From positions 1 through 31,651 of the IMG/VR virus record IMGVR_UViG_3300017957_000037: 31,651 bases of DNA, one strand, 5' to 3'. The notes under the pieces are model-generated. The model was given only the letters and a program-made list of their open reading frames with translations, searched no databases and had not been told where the DNA came from. A program made the translations under genes and the position numbers. Shown in pieces: positions 22,826 through 30,156 of this stretch. Every line of letters starts with the position of its first letter. Position 1 is the stretch's first letter. This DNA comes from a virus.

Positions 22826-23529
22826 TGGATTTGATTAAGAGCAAGTTTGACATTAAGGGTTGGACTCTCTTAACAAATTTTTTGACACCAGAAGAACACG
22901 AATATTATCTCGATATATGTGATCATATTCTTCTTAATAGAATTCAGCCGTCATATAAATGGGCGCTCAACTCAAATGGTACTATAAACAAATTACACGG
23001 TGCTTGTGAGACCGTCCCTGCATTTCGAAAATTGGCCAGTCATCCATCTTTGATTCGTCAGGCTAAAAGCTTATTGCCATTTGAAGAAGAAATGGATATC
23101 TATATCAGTAAGTTCTTCCCTATGCAGCCAAAAGCAATTTCTACTTTGATGCATCAAGATAATTATTTTTTTCGTGGAGATCCTCAAAAAATATTATCAT
23201 GTGCTGTATATCTTCAAAATACATCAACAGAAAACGGATGTCTGCGTGTTGTTGAAGGTAGTCATTTGAGAGGTATATTTCCTCATAATATTGATGAGGA
23301 AGGAATTGCTCAGTGGATCGACCAGCGAGAACTTACAGATTATAAAATAATAGAACTTAATTTAAAAGCACCTTATGCTGTATTTTTTAACATAAATCTA
23401 GTGCACGGCTGCAGTATGAATATGACTGATTCAACTCGATACAGTTTAGCATGGGAATATGTAAATAAAACCGACAATAATTTGACGGTTTCCGCTGAAA
23501 AATGGTGTGATAGAATTTCTGTCTTATAA
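22825..23529 (+). CDS. PhyH-type 2-oxoglutarate/Fe(II) dioxygenase
   Basis: 234 residues. The facial triad is visible: MHQDN with His110 and Asp112, and LVHGCS with His194; Arg205 is the likely 2-oxoglutarate ligand. NTSTENGCLRVVEGSH (132-147) is the characteristic PhyH signature. The family hydroxylates small molecules using O2 and 2OG, releasing succinate. Start and stop codons of the lyase and this gene overlap by one base, so the two are probably made together. Its substrate is unknown; its last codons contain the late promoter for the next unit. Confidence 0.88.
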   Translation: MDLIKSKFDIKGWTLLTNFLTPEEHEYYLDICDHILLNRIQPSYKWALNSNGTINKLHGACETVPAFRKLASHPSLIRQAKSLLPFEEEMDIYISKFFPMQPKAISTLMHQDNYFFRGDPQKILSCAVYLQNTSTENGCLRVVEGSHLRGIFPHNIDEEGIAQWIDQRELTDYKIIELNLKAPYAVFFNINLVHGCSMNMTDSTRYSLAWEYVNKTDNNLTVSAEKWCDRISVL

Positions 23530-23532
23530 ATA
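23525..23532 (+). promoter_or_regulatory. T4-type late promoter element before the envelope-protein cassette
   Basis: Exact TATAAATA overlapping the stop codon of the PhyH gene, 60 bases before the EF-hand membrane protein. It marks the start of a late unit of membrane and exported proteins. Confidence 0.78.
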
Positions 23533-23593
23533 AACACGTGATCTGAGTTTCCCCATTACTATGTCTTTGTAATTAAATTTGCAAGGAGTAAGT

Positions 23594-23920
23594 ATGTCTG
23601 AAGAAGTAAAACAAGAAAAGTTTCATCCAGCCGATACAAACGGTGATGGAAAAGTAAGCAAAGAAGAAGAAGCAATGTATCTTGAGTTTCGCAGAAAGGA
23701 ACTCGAAGATGCAGATGCTATGCGCGATGCTCAGCGATCTATGGCTTGGTTCTCGTTGTGGGGTATGTTATTATATCCTGTGCTTGTAGTCGGCGCCAAT
23801 GTTGGTGGGTTAGAACAAGGAGCTAAAATACTAGGTGATATGGCGGGTGTATATTTCATCGCCGTAGCTGGTATTGTAGCAGCGTTCTTTGGCGCCCAAG
23901 CATGGAGCGGAAAAAAATAA
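23594..23920 (+). CDS. Small membrane protein with EF-hand-like motif
   Basis: 108 residues from ATG 23594 with AAGGAG at 23583-23588. The segment ADTNGDGKVSKEEE (about 13-26) fits the DxNxDGxI/VxxxE calcium-binding EF-hand loop. A charged helix follows, then two hydrophobic spans (about 50-72 and 80-102). The arrangement, a soluble N-terminal Ca-binding loop and a two-helix membrane hairpin, is compatible with a holin or other membrane-signalling protein, but no family is recognised. It is expected late because of the promoter at 23525. Confidence 0.72.
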   Translation: MSEEVKQEKFHPADTNGDGKVSKEEEAMYLEFRRKELEDADAMRDAQRSMAWFSLWGMLLYPVLVVGANVGGLEQGAKILGDMAGVYFIAVAGIVAAFFGAQAWSGKK

Positions 23921-24331
23921 ATGGATAATAATTTAGAAGTTAGCGAAGACTCATCAATCACTATTCCAATTCGTAATTTACTTGCGATTGGATTTGCAAT
24001 TGTTTGTGTTGTAGTCGGCTACTTTGAGGTAACAAATCGTATTGATGTACTCGAACGCGAAAATATTCTGTTGAGACAAGAAGTTAATATGAATTCAGAA
24101 TTTCGTGTAAAGTGGCCGCGTGGTGAATTAGGTAGCTTACCTGATGATTTAATGCAAAACGCTGCAATACATTCGATTGAGAAACAAATGGTTGATTTCG
24201 AAAACGATACTAAACAAATGCAAGATCTTCGTATTCTAATCAATAAAGAGCAAGGTGTAAACGAAACACAAAATGAAAAGATTGAGACGCTCTTTGATAT
24301 ATGGAATAACTCCTTGACAGAAAAAAAATAA
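23921..24331 (+). CDS. Single-pass membrane protein with coiled coil, 136 aa
   Basis: Starts immediately after the previous stop. One transmembrane helix (about residues 19-37, LLAIGFAIVCVVVGYF) precedes a long helical domain with heptad-like Leu/Ile and charged residues (40-130). The short N-terminus is acidic. It looks like a type II membrane protein with a periplasmic coil, similar in architecture to spanins and holin T but without sequence evidence for either. It belongs to the late envelope cassette. Confidence 0.7.
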   Translation: MDNNLEVSEDSSITIPIRNLLAIGFAIVCVVVGYFEVTNRIDVLERENILLRQEVNMNSEFRVKWPRGELGSLPDDLMQNAAIHSIEKQMVDFENDTKQMQDLRILINKEQGVNETQNEKIETLFDIWNNSLTEKK

Positions 24332-24358
24332 ACTATAAAATATATGAAGGATTATTAT

Positions 24359-25039
24359 ATGAGAACTATAATATTCTTGACTATGTTTTTGTTTTGTTCT
24401 AGTGCATATGCACAGATTGATACGCGAGGTGATGGTGAATTTGAACCAAATTTGCCTGGCGATGTCGTACCTGGCAATGCACAGGATGGTGATTTGAATT
24501 CGAATCAACAAAATTCGAATAATAATAATACATCAACTACCAATATTGGAGCAGGTGCCGGTTCTCCTACACCTGTAGGTACTGCAATTGCTCCAAGCCT
24601 GATGTCATCTGGTAGTGATACCTGCTTACAAAGCAGAGGAACTGGAATACAACTTCTAGATATAGGTGTCTCAAGAGGTGCGTATAAACAGGATGAAGAA
24701 TGTAACAGAAGACGCGACGCAAAAGTCTTCAAAGATCTAGGCATGATTCTCCCAGCGGTGAGTAGAATGTGCCAAAACGAAGACAACTGGAAAGCCATGT
24801 TTATTTCCGGCAATCCATGTCCTATATTAGTCGCAGGCAAAATGGTTTTTGGTAAACGTGCGGTGCTAGCAATGAGAAGTCAGCCCGACGTATATATTCC
24901 TGATTACGATGATAATAAAACTTTCTACGACACCGTTTTAGGAATAGGAAAACAAACCGATGAACAAACTAAAAACACTGGTAATGAGCTTAGTGTTAGC
25001 GAGCGGTTCCGCAGTAGCAGGACCAGTTCAGTGGAATAG
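24359..25039 (+). CDS. Exported protein with signal peptide, Asn/Gly-rich N-terminus
   Basis: 226 residues from ATG 24359, chosen because AAGGA at 24347-24351 is spaced seven bases from it; an upstream ATG at 24344 would spoil the signal peptide. MRTIIFLTMFLFCSSAYAQ is a clear Sec signal with cleavage after AYA. A low-complexity Asn/Gly/Ser stretch (35-70) follows, then a domain with Cys residues (SDTCLQ, QDEECN, RMCQNE, GNPCP) that could form disulfides. No known fold is recognised. It overlaps the next exported protein gene by 80 bases. Confidence 0.7.
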   Translation: MRTIIFLTMFLFCSSAYAQIDTRGDGEFEPNLPGDVVPGNAQDGDLNSNQQNSNNNNTSTTNIGAGAGSPTPVGTAIAPSLMSSGSDTCLQSRGTGIQLLDIGVSRGAYKQDEECNRRRDAKVFKDLGMILPAVSRMCQNEDNWKAMFISGNPCPILVAGKMVFGKRAVLAMRSQPDVYIPDYDDNKTFYDTVLGIGKQTDEQTKNTGNELSVSERFRSSRTSSVE

Positions 25040-25889
25040 TGTAGATAATCTTGTCGCTGCATCAGGTAGTATTGCAACGACACTTAATGCAGGAATTAGA
25101 AGAGTGGGAGGTATACAATCAGTTGTACCCGGCGGCACTGTAACTCCTGATGGATATTTGGAAGTTGATGCAACACTAATTTCTGAAGCACAACGAACAG
25201 CCTATAATCAGGCAATTCAGGAAGTGCAAGCTGATATCTTTCAAAAGACAGCCGCAGAATATTTTGGTGAAGAATATGCAGCAGCTCAAATCGCATTTGG
25301 TAACGCAGTAGACGCATATGTCGATGCTGTAACACCGATTGCTACGGCTCAACATATTAATAACATGGCAGCTCAAGTACAATTGAGTGGTGATGCAATT
25401 CAAGGTCAACAATTGCAAGCATATGTTCTTGATAATAATGTATTGATGACTACTGGTCAAACTGATGCATACAATAATACACTAACTGTATTACAAGACG
25501 CAGCAGATCAATTCTCAGCTGTTGCGGCCGTGTATAACGACCCAGCTTTGATTGAAGGTTTTCAATTAAATGCAGATGCGAATGGTGTAGACTTTTTGAA
25601 TGCTGACAGTGTATTCCTTGATCGTATACAAAATCAAGGGATTACAGGTTATGACGCTGCAGTTGTAGTCGACTTTACATCAACAGCTGCTTTATATTTG
25701 GTACAAGATATTTCTGTTAATATTCAAACTACTGAATTTATAAATCAAGCTGGAGCTCAAAGTAATTTCTATACAACTGGACCTACACAGGATCAAAATA
25801 CAACCTGTTTTGTAGTAGATTCTGGTGGTTACTGGCCATATCAGAATGAAGATCCAAACATGCCTTGTTATATTGAGCCGGCACCCTAA
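24960..25889 (+). CDS. Exported Ala/Gln-rich protein with signal peptide, 309 aa
   Basis: A Sec signal peptide (MNKLKTLVMSLVLASGSAVAG) with cleavage near residue 20, then a helix-rich Ala/Gln/Asp-rich body and a C-terminal tail with two Cys (TTCFVV ... MPCYIEP). It starts 80 bases inside the previous gene in a different frame, an unusually long overlap, so the two are likely coupled. It has no domain I recognise. A secreted or periplasmic phage protein of this size could be a virion-associated or host-surface factor; this is speculation. Confidence 0.7.
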   Translation: MNKLKTLVMSLVLASGSAVAGPVQWNSVDNLVAASGSIATTLNAGIRRVGGIQSVVPGGTVTPDGYLEVDATLISEAQRTAYNQAIQEVQADIFQKTAAEYFGEEYAAAQIAFGNAVDAYVDAVTPIATAQHINNMAAQVQLSGDAIQGQQLQAYVLDNNVLMTTGQTDAYNNTLTVLQDAADQFSAVAAVYNDPALIEGFQLNADANGVDFLNADSVFLDRIQNQGITGYDAAVVVDFTSTAALYLVQDISVNIQTTEFINQAGAQSNFYTTGPTQDQNTTCFVVDSGGYWPYQNEDPNMPCYIEPAP

Positions 25890-25933
25890 ATTAAAATTTT
25901 GTTAAGGAATTGTTAAGGTTAGATTAATTTTCA

Positions 25934-25941
25934 TATAAATA
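25934..25941 (+). promoter_or_regulatory. T4-type late promoter element upstream of small exported protein
   Basis: Exact TATAAATA, 38 bases before ATG 25972 in an 80-base intergenic gap. The leader that follows can form a CGTC-GTGA-GACG mini-hairpin (25948-25959) just ahead of AAGGAG. Confidence 0.82.
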
Positions 25942-25971
25942 TTTTTACGTCGTGAGACGAAGGAGAAAAAT

Positions 25972-26235
25972 ATGAAAAAGATAGCTATTATGCTACTAGC
26001 CTTAACGCCTTTCTTTGCAATGGCTGAAGAGCCAAAAGAAGAAACAATTATTGCAGTTGTGTTAGAAGATAAATACACATGGAAGCTGCAATTAGAACAG
26101 TGCCACAAAGAGATCGATCCTGATAAAGAACTCATTGTGGTTAAAAAGAAATTTCCTGCACAAACTGTTACTGTTAAACAAGACAGACGACAGTTTCGAT
26201 GTCAGGTAAAAAGGTTAGAAGTTACAATCGTTTGA
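25972..26235 (+). CDS. Small exported protein, 87 aa
   Basis: A signal peptide (MKKIAIMLLALTPFFAMAEE, cleavage after AMA) and a 68-residue basic mature part with two Cys (EQCHKE, FRCQV) that may pair. AAGGAG at 25960-25965 precedes the start. It is the first gene of the late unit from the promoter at 25934. Its stop codon is built into a hairpin that may control the following gene. No family is recognised. Confidence 0.7.
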   Translation: MKKIAIMLLALTPFFAMAEEPKEETIIAVVLEDKYTWKLQLEQCHKEIDPDKELIVVKKKFPAQTVTVKQDRRQFRCQVKRLEVTIV

Positions 26236-26259
26236 GGACATGAGTCCTCGTGGGAGGAC
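26234..26259 (+). promoter_or_regulatory. Mutually exclusive hairpins overlapping a ribosome binding site
   Basis: GAGGAC (26234-26239), GTCCTC (26244-26249) and GAGGAC (26254-26259) are separated by four-base loops. The middle copy can pair with either flank. Pairing with the right copy hides the Shine-Dalgarno of the gene at 26262; pairing with the left copy frees it. The left copy overlaps the TGA stop at 26233-26235. There is no T-run, so it is not a standard terminator. Confidence 0.5.
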
Positions 26260-26261
26260 AA

Positions 26262-26807
26262 ATGGCAATCGAAGATATTGAGTTAGATGTTGGTGGAACC
26301 AAGTTTAAAGGTATTTGGATTGCCGTTTTGTTCTCTTTTGCTTCAACTATCGGTGGCGGTATTTGGGCCGCCTCCGAATTCTTTTCGCGTCTCGCACTTC
26401 TAGAAGACGAAGTAGCAGCATCAGTTGCTGCGTCTGAAACTATTGATGCAAGATTTGAAGACTTCCGCGAAGTGTGGGTTGACGATAAGAAAACAATTAC
26501 AAGCGACTTAGCTGTAGCTCAGCAACAAATTCAAGATGCCAACATCGATGAACTACAAGGTAAGTTGTCAGGTCTCGATACAAATCTCAAAACCATTTTA
26601 GAACGACAGGCCGAATTGATTGCAATTCAAGAGCGTGTTGTTCAAGTCGAAAAACAAATTACGGAAACAGAAACTCTAGTCCAGAAAGCCGAGTTGATGA
26701 TGAAAGATGCGGACAAGATTCAAATAAAGCTTGATCGTATGGCGAAAGAAATTGAAGATTTATGGGAAGGCCTAGATTATCTGTCTAACCCATATGGCAC
26801 TAACTAG
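26262..26807 (+). CDS. Single-pass membrane protein with long coiled coil, 181 aa
   Basis: ATG 26262 is preferred over GTG 26250 because GGGAGG at 26252-26257 lies correctly before it. One transmembrane segment (about 18-38, GIWIAVLFSFASTIGGGIWAA) follows a short cytoplasmic N-terminus; the remaining ~140 residues are a continuous predicted coiled coil with Glu/Gln/Leu heptads. A membrane anchor with a large periplasmic domain resembles the layout of T4 holin T (218 aa), but no sequence match is seen. The next gene, a lipoprotein, overlaps it by 14 bases, so a second spanin-like inner/outer membrane pair is also possible. Confidence 0.72.
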   Translation: MAIEDIELDVGGTKFKGIWIAVLFSFASTIGGGIWAASEFFSRLALLEDEVAASVAASETIDARFEDFREVWVDDKKTITSDLAVAQQQIQDANIDELQGKLSGLDTNLKTILERQAELIAIQERVVQVEKQITETETLVQKAELMMKDADKIQIKLDRMAKEIEDLWEGLDYLSNPYGTN

Positions 26808-27090
26808 ATTATTTCCTATTTTACTTTTATCCGGTTGTGCAGTACAATGGTCTCCAGACTATACAGTGCGCAAAGATATAACTGGCAATGAATATTACGA
26901 AGTAACTTTAGGTGTTACATATCCAAAAAAACAATTTATGACTGCAGAGGAATATGAAGAATTTCGTAATCTTCCAGAACACCAAAAACAAAAGATGATA
27001 GAAGCCTATGAAGAGCGCGAGAAAATGGAAGAGAAATGGAAAGAATTTATTAGCTGTATGTTGGAGCTTCCACCTTTTAGATCATGTTAA
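26794..27090 (+). CDS. Small lipoprotein, 98 aa
   Basis: A short signal with lipobox LLLSGC (Cys15) and a charged, helical C-terminal half (about 50-85, Glu/Lys-rich). Cys89 and Cys98 near the end could form a disulfide. It starts inside the preceding coiled-coil membrane protein gene and overlaps the next gene by seven bases. The pairing of a membrane coiled-coil protein with an overlapping lipoprotein is spanin-like, but a better Rz/Rz1 candidate already exists at 13178-13892. Confidence 0.68.
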   Translation: MALTRLFPILLLSGCAVQWSPDYTVRKDITGNEYYEVTLGVTYPKKQFMTAEEYEEFRNLPEHQKQKMIEAYEEREKMEEKWKEFISCMLELPPFRSC

Positions 27091-27725
27091 TTTATTATCA
27101 TCATATTATGAAGACAGGTGGCACTGCTATTCGTAAGTGGATGGAAAATTCTGATCGTTATGCAAATGCACAGCATCGTCAACACACATCCTACAGCCAG
27201 GTTTATATTATAAAAAATCATTTCTACGTTTATAATCATATTACGAATATCAAAAATATCAAAATAAAGTTTGAACCTGTGAAACATATCATTTCGATTA
27301 GAGATCCGATCGACCGACATACTTCTAAGTACATCAAAACAGATCTTGATTTTCTTAATCTTAAACCAGTTAAACATATCATTTCGATTAGAGATCCGAT
27401 CAGTCGACATATTTCTGTAATGAATTACAGTTTACAAGAAGGATATGAAATATTTTCAACTGAAAATGGAATCGATCAATTGCAATGGCTAAATAATAAC
27501 TTATCTCAAATGAATTCATACGAATTTGTTCGTCAAGAATTTCATCAAGAAGATTTTAACAAGGCGTTTGAAAACGATGATATCTTATCATTGCAAAATG
27601 TTACTCAAGTTAAAAAATATTCTTGGGATACAATGAGTGAGGAGGAAAAAGATAAGCTTCGACAAAGATACGAACCTGAATATAACATGTTAAAATCTCT
27701 CGGAATACAGTATAATATTCCATAA
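27084..27725 (+). CDS. Sulfotransferase-like protein with internal repeat
   Basis: 213 residues. MKTGGTAIRKW near the N-terminus is the KTGGTS-type 5'-phosphosulfate loop of PAPS-dependent sulfotransferases, and SIRDPIxRHxS is the 3'-phosphate motif. The latter occurs twice (about residues 70-77 and 100-107). The two copies share a run of 30 identical bases (27282-27311 and 27372-27401), 90 bases apart and in frame. The protein is short for a sulfotransferase, so it may be degenerating or a minimal form. The region is very AT-rich. Acceptor unknown. Confidence 0.65.
   Translation: MLIYYHHIMKTGGTAIRKWMENSDRYANAQHRQHTSYSQVYIIKNHFYVYNHITNIKNIKIKFEPVKHIISIRDPIDRHTSKYIKTDLDFLNLKPVKHIISIRDPISRHISVMNYSLQEGYEIFSTENGIDQLQWLNNNLSQMNSYEFVRQEFHQEDFNKAFENDDILSLQNVTQVKKYSWDTMSEEEKDKLRQRYEPEYNMLKSLGIQYNIP
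27282..27401 (+). repeat. Two direct 30-base repeats, 90 bases apart, in the sulfotransferase-like gene
   Basis: Bases 27282-27311 and 27372-27401 are identical over 30 positions and remain similar on both sides. The offset of 90 keeps the reading frame and duplicates the sequence KHIISIRDPI. Confidence 0.93.
27688..27716 (+). promoter_or_regulatory. Possible sigma70-like promoter before gp44
   Basis: TGTTAA at 27688-27693 and TATAAT at 27711-27716 with a 17-base spacer, at the end of the preceding gene and about 27 bases before the clamp-loader start. The -10 is perfect but the -35 is weak. Confidence 0.4.
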
Positions 27726-27742
27726 GCGTGAGGACTTATATT

Positions 27743-28681
27743 ATGAATGATGATTTTTTGTGGGTCGAGAAATATCGACCTCGTACCGTATCCGATACTA
27801 TCCTACCGGATCAACTCAAACAAACCTTTCAACAATTTGTTAACGATGGCAATGTTCCTAATCTTATCTTGACCGGTAGCGCCGGTGTTGGTAAGACTAC
27901 GATTGCCAAAGCCATGCTCGAAGAACTTGACTGTGACTACATCGTCATCAATGGTTCGATGAATGGTAATATTGACACCCTTCGCAACGATATCATGTCG
28001 TTTGCATCCTCAGTATCTCTCCAAGGCGGTCGCAAATATGTGATTCTCGACGAAGCAGATTACCTTAATCCTAACTCTACTCAACCTGCTCTTCGTAACT
28101 TCATGGAAGAGTTCTCCAAAAACTGTGGCTTCATTCTTACATGCAACTTTAAGAACAAGATTATTGATCCACTACACTCTCGATGTAGTGTGGTCGAGTT
28201 TAAACTTGATAAAGATCAACGTATGGAATGTGCTGCTCAAATGTTCAAACGAACATGTACAATTCTTAATCAAGAAAATGTAGAGTTTGATAAAGCAGTT
28301 GTTGCTGAAGTAGTGAAGAAGCATTTCCCTGATAATCGTCGTATTCTTAATGAGCTTCAACGATATTCTGCTACAGGACGCATAGATACTGGCATCCTAA
28401 ATAATTTACAAGAAGTGACGATGACTAATTTAGTCTCATCTCTCAAACAGAAAGATTTCACTTCGGTTCGTAAATGGGTGGCAGAGAATAGTGATGCAGA
28501 CAATACAACAATCTTTCGGCGACTTTATGACAAGTGTTCTGACTTCATGGCGCCAAGTAGCATACCTCAATTGGTCCTTATTCTTGCCGATTATCAATAT
28601 AAGGCTGCATTTGTTGCAGATCATGAAATCAATATGACTGCATGTCTTACTGAGATCATGGCCAATTGTGAGTTTACATGA
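27743..28681 (+). CDS. gp44: Clamp loader large subunit, gp44-like
   Basis: 312 residues from ATG 27743 (T4 gp44 has 319); an in-frame GTG at 27728 is less likely because TGAGGA at 27729-27734 is placed for the ATG. AAA+ motifs: Walker A GSAGVGKT (45-52), Walker B LDEAD (102-106), sensor 1 TCNFKNK (133-139) and the SRC arginine finger (146-148). Four gp44 subunits with one gp62 load the gp45 clamp using ATP. The gene ends in ATGA shared with the next start. Confidence 0.96.
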   Translation: MNDDFLWVEKYRPRTVSDTILPDQLKQTFQQFVNDGNVPNLILTGSAGVGKTTIAKAMLEELDCDYIVINGSMNGNIDTLRNDIMSFASSVSLQGGRKYVILDEADYLNPNSTQPALRNFMEEFSKNCGFILTCNFKNKIIDPLHSRCSVVEFKLDKDQRMECAAQMFKRTCTILNQENVEFDKAVVAEVVKKHFPDNRRILNELQRYSATGRIDTGILNNLQEVTMTNLVSSLKQKDFTSVRKWVAENSDADNTTIFRRLYDKCSDFMAPSSIPQLVLILADYQYKAAFVADHEINMTACLTEIMANCEFT

Positions 28682-29205
28682 TTTTAATTAATAATTTTTT
28701 ATCACTGGAAGATTGTCTTAAAGTTTCAGAAGATAAAAATAAACTCTGGAAAGAAAATTGTTGGACAATCAATAAGCACAACTGGGAACCCAACTTAACA
28801 GCTGGTCTATATGGATCTGTCTATATGACCAATGTTTCTCCTGAAATTAATGTCAGAGTAGGATTTTATATCGACAAATATTTTGATAATAAAGTAGATT
28901 GGGATAGAACTAATATACAACATTTTGTATGGGATACTAATTCTGGCATAAACTGGCACAACGATAGGGGATATGATTTTGCCGGTACCATTTATATAAA
29001 TGAACACTATAATCCTGATTGGGGTGGTATTTTCGAATATTTTGAGAATGTAGATAGTCAACAAAAACATTCCATATGTCCTGAGCAAGGACTATTCGTG
29101 ATCAACACTATAGGTCAATTACATCGTGTAACTAAAATTACACATCCTATGATGGATATTTTTAGACACACAATACAAATTTTCGGAAAGTTTAAAGATG
29201 TTTAA
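28678..29205 (+). CDS. 2OG-Fe(II) oxygenase (prolyl-hydroxylase-like)
   Basis: 175 residues. The metal triad WHND (His94, Asp96) with LHR (His149), plus Arg163 in FRHTIQIF as the 2OG ligand, defines the double-stranded beta-helix oxygenase core. GGIFEYF (116-122) is the usual strand between. Such genes are frequent between 44 and 62 in marine T4-like phages; substrates are unknown. It overlaps gp44 by four bases and the zinc-ribbon-like gene by eight. Confidence 0.85.
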   Translation: MILINNFLSLEDCLKVSEDKNKLWKENCWTINKHNWEPNLTAGLYGSVYMTNVSPEINVRVGFYIDKYFDNKVDWDRTNIQHFVWDTNSGINWHNDRGYDFAGTIYINEHYNPDWGGIFEYFENVDSQQKHSICPEQGLFVINTIGQLHRVTKITHPMMDIFRHTIQIFGKFKDV

Positions 29206-29383
29206 GAAAAAACGCCCTCTATGTGAGGTTGATGTGTGTGATAATTTTCTCCCTGATACTGGAGATTGTGGTACAATTGTGCTTGGCGAACATGAGTTTA
29301 AAGTGTGTGATGAATGCTATAAGCTTATGGAGAATATACAAATAAAATTTGAGGAGCGCGAAGACGATGAGCAATCCCTTTGA
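29198..29383 (+). CDS. Small cysteine-rich, possible zinc-binding protein, 61 aa
   Basis: Five Cys (9, 14, 24, 37, 40) in CEVDVC ... C ... CDEC spacing, fitting a zinc-ribbon-like fold, followed by an acidic helix ending EEREDDEQSL. ATG 29198 overlaps the oxygenase stop, and its end overlaps gp62, so it sits within the clamp-loader operon. It could be a nucleic-acid or protein adaptor; no family is recognised. Confidence 0.7.
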   Translation: MFKKKRPLCEVDVCDNFLPDTGDCGTIVLGEHEFKVCDECYKLMENIQIKFEEREDDEQSL

Positions 29384-29753
29384 GTATCTGAACTCTATCA
29401 ATGTCACTAAACAAAATCTTATGCGTGGTTCCAATGATGATGTGATCGCAGAAAAAGATTATTTGCCATTCATGGTCAATCGTGGTTTGTCATATTTTCA
29501 AGATACAATAGCACTCGCTAACGAGATGAATATTCATCATGAGCTCGATAAAAAGCTTCAATACGAGTTTCTTATAAATATTGTTAGAAAACGAAAAAGA
29601 TTTTCTAAGTGGTACAAGAAAGAAGACGATAGTGATATCGAAGCGGTTATGGAATATTATGGATATAGCAATGAACGAGCTTCTCAAGCACTCACAATCC
29701 TCTCTCAAGACCAGATAAAAACAATAAAGAGCCGAATAGAAAAAGGTGGATAG
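29367..29753 (+). CDS. gp62: Clamp loader small subunit, gp62-like
   Basis: 128 residues from ATG 29367 with GAGGAG at 29351-29356; upstream TTG 29349 is rejected. It begins SNPFEYLNSINVTKQNLM and has a central WYKKEDD segment, with the length of the shortened gp62 seen in marine T4-like phages (T4 gp62 is 187 aa). Position between 44 and regA is the strongest argument. It forms the gp44/62 loader complex. A TATAAATA inside it at 29573 is probably chance. Confidence 0.82.
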   Translation: MSNPFEYLNSINVTKQNLMRGSNDDVIAEKDYLPFMVNRGLSYFQDTIALANEMNIHHELDKKLQYEFLINIVRKRKRFSKWYKKEDDSDIEAVMEYYGYSNERASQALTILSQDQIKTIKSRIEKGG

Positions 29754-29756
29754 TAC

Positions 29757-30152
29757 ATGAATATCGACTCACTTGTAGAGGTAGAGTTGGTGTCAGACGA
29801 TGACTTTTTAAAAGTAAGAGAGACACTCACTCGTATTGGAATTGCTTCGCCAAAAGAAAGAAAGCTATATCAATCATGCCATATTCTTCATAAACGTGGC
29901 AAATACTACATCGTACATTTCAAAGAACTCTTTGCCCTTGATGGCAAGCCTACTAATTTTTCTGAACAAGACGAGAGTCGTCGTAATACTATTACGAAGC
30001 TTCTTGCTGACTGGAATCTTATTAGAGTTGTAGAACAAAAACAAATTGAAGAATTACAAGCACCTCTGAACCAGATTAAGATTATTGCTCATAAAGATAA
30101 AAATGACTGGGAATTGGTGGCCAAATATAATATAGGTAATAAGAAAAAGTAA
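29757..30152 (+). CDS. regA: Translational repressor RegA
   Basis: 131 residues, closely resembling T4 RegA (122 aa): the blocks DFLKVRETLTRIGIA (16-30), KLYQSCHILHKRGKYYIVHFKELF (about 37-60), DESRR, LADWNLI and KYNIGN all correspond. RegA binds the initiation region of many early phage mRNAs and blocks ribosome access. It follows gp62 by three bases in the T4 order. Confidence 0.96.
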   Translation: MNIDSLVEVELVSDDDFLKVRETLTRIGIASPKERKLYQSCHILHKRGKYYIVHFKELFALDGKPTNFSEQDESRRNTITKLLADWNLIRVVEQKQIEELQAPLNQIKIIAHKDKNDWELVAKYNIGNKKK

Positions 30153-30156
30153 GGCA

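Noticed and set aside
29573-29580. TATAAATA inside the gp62 gene, taken as a sixth late promoter
   Set aside because: It lies in the middle of a coding sequence with no gene start within the following 170 bases in a suitable position; probably a chance match in AT-rich DNA.
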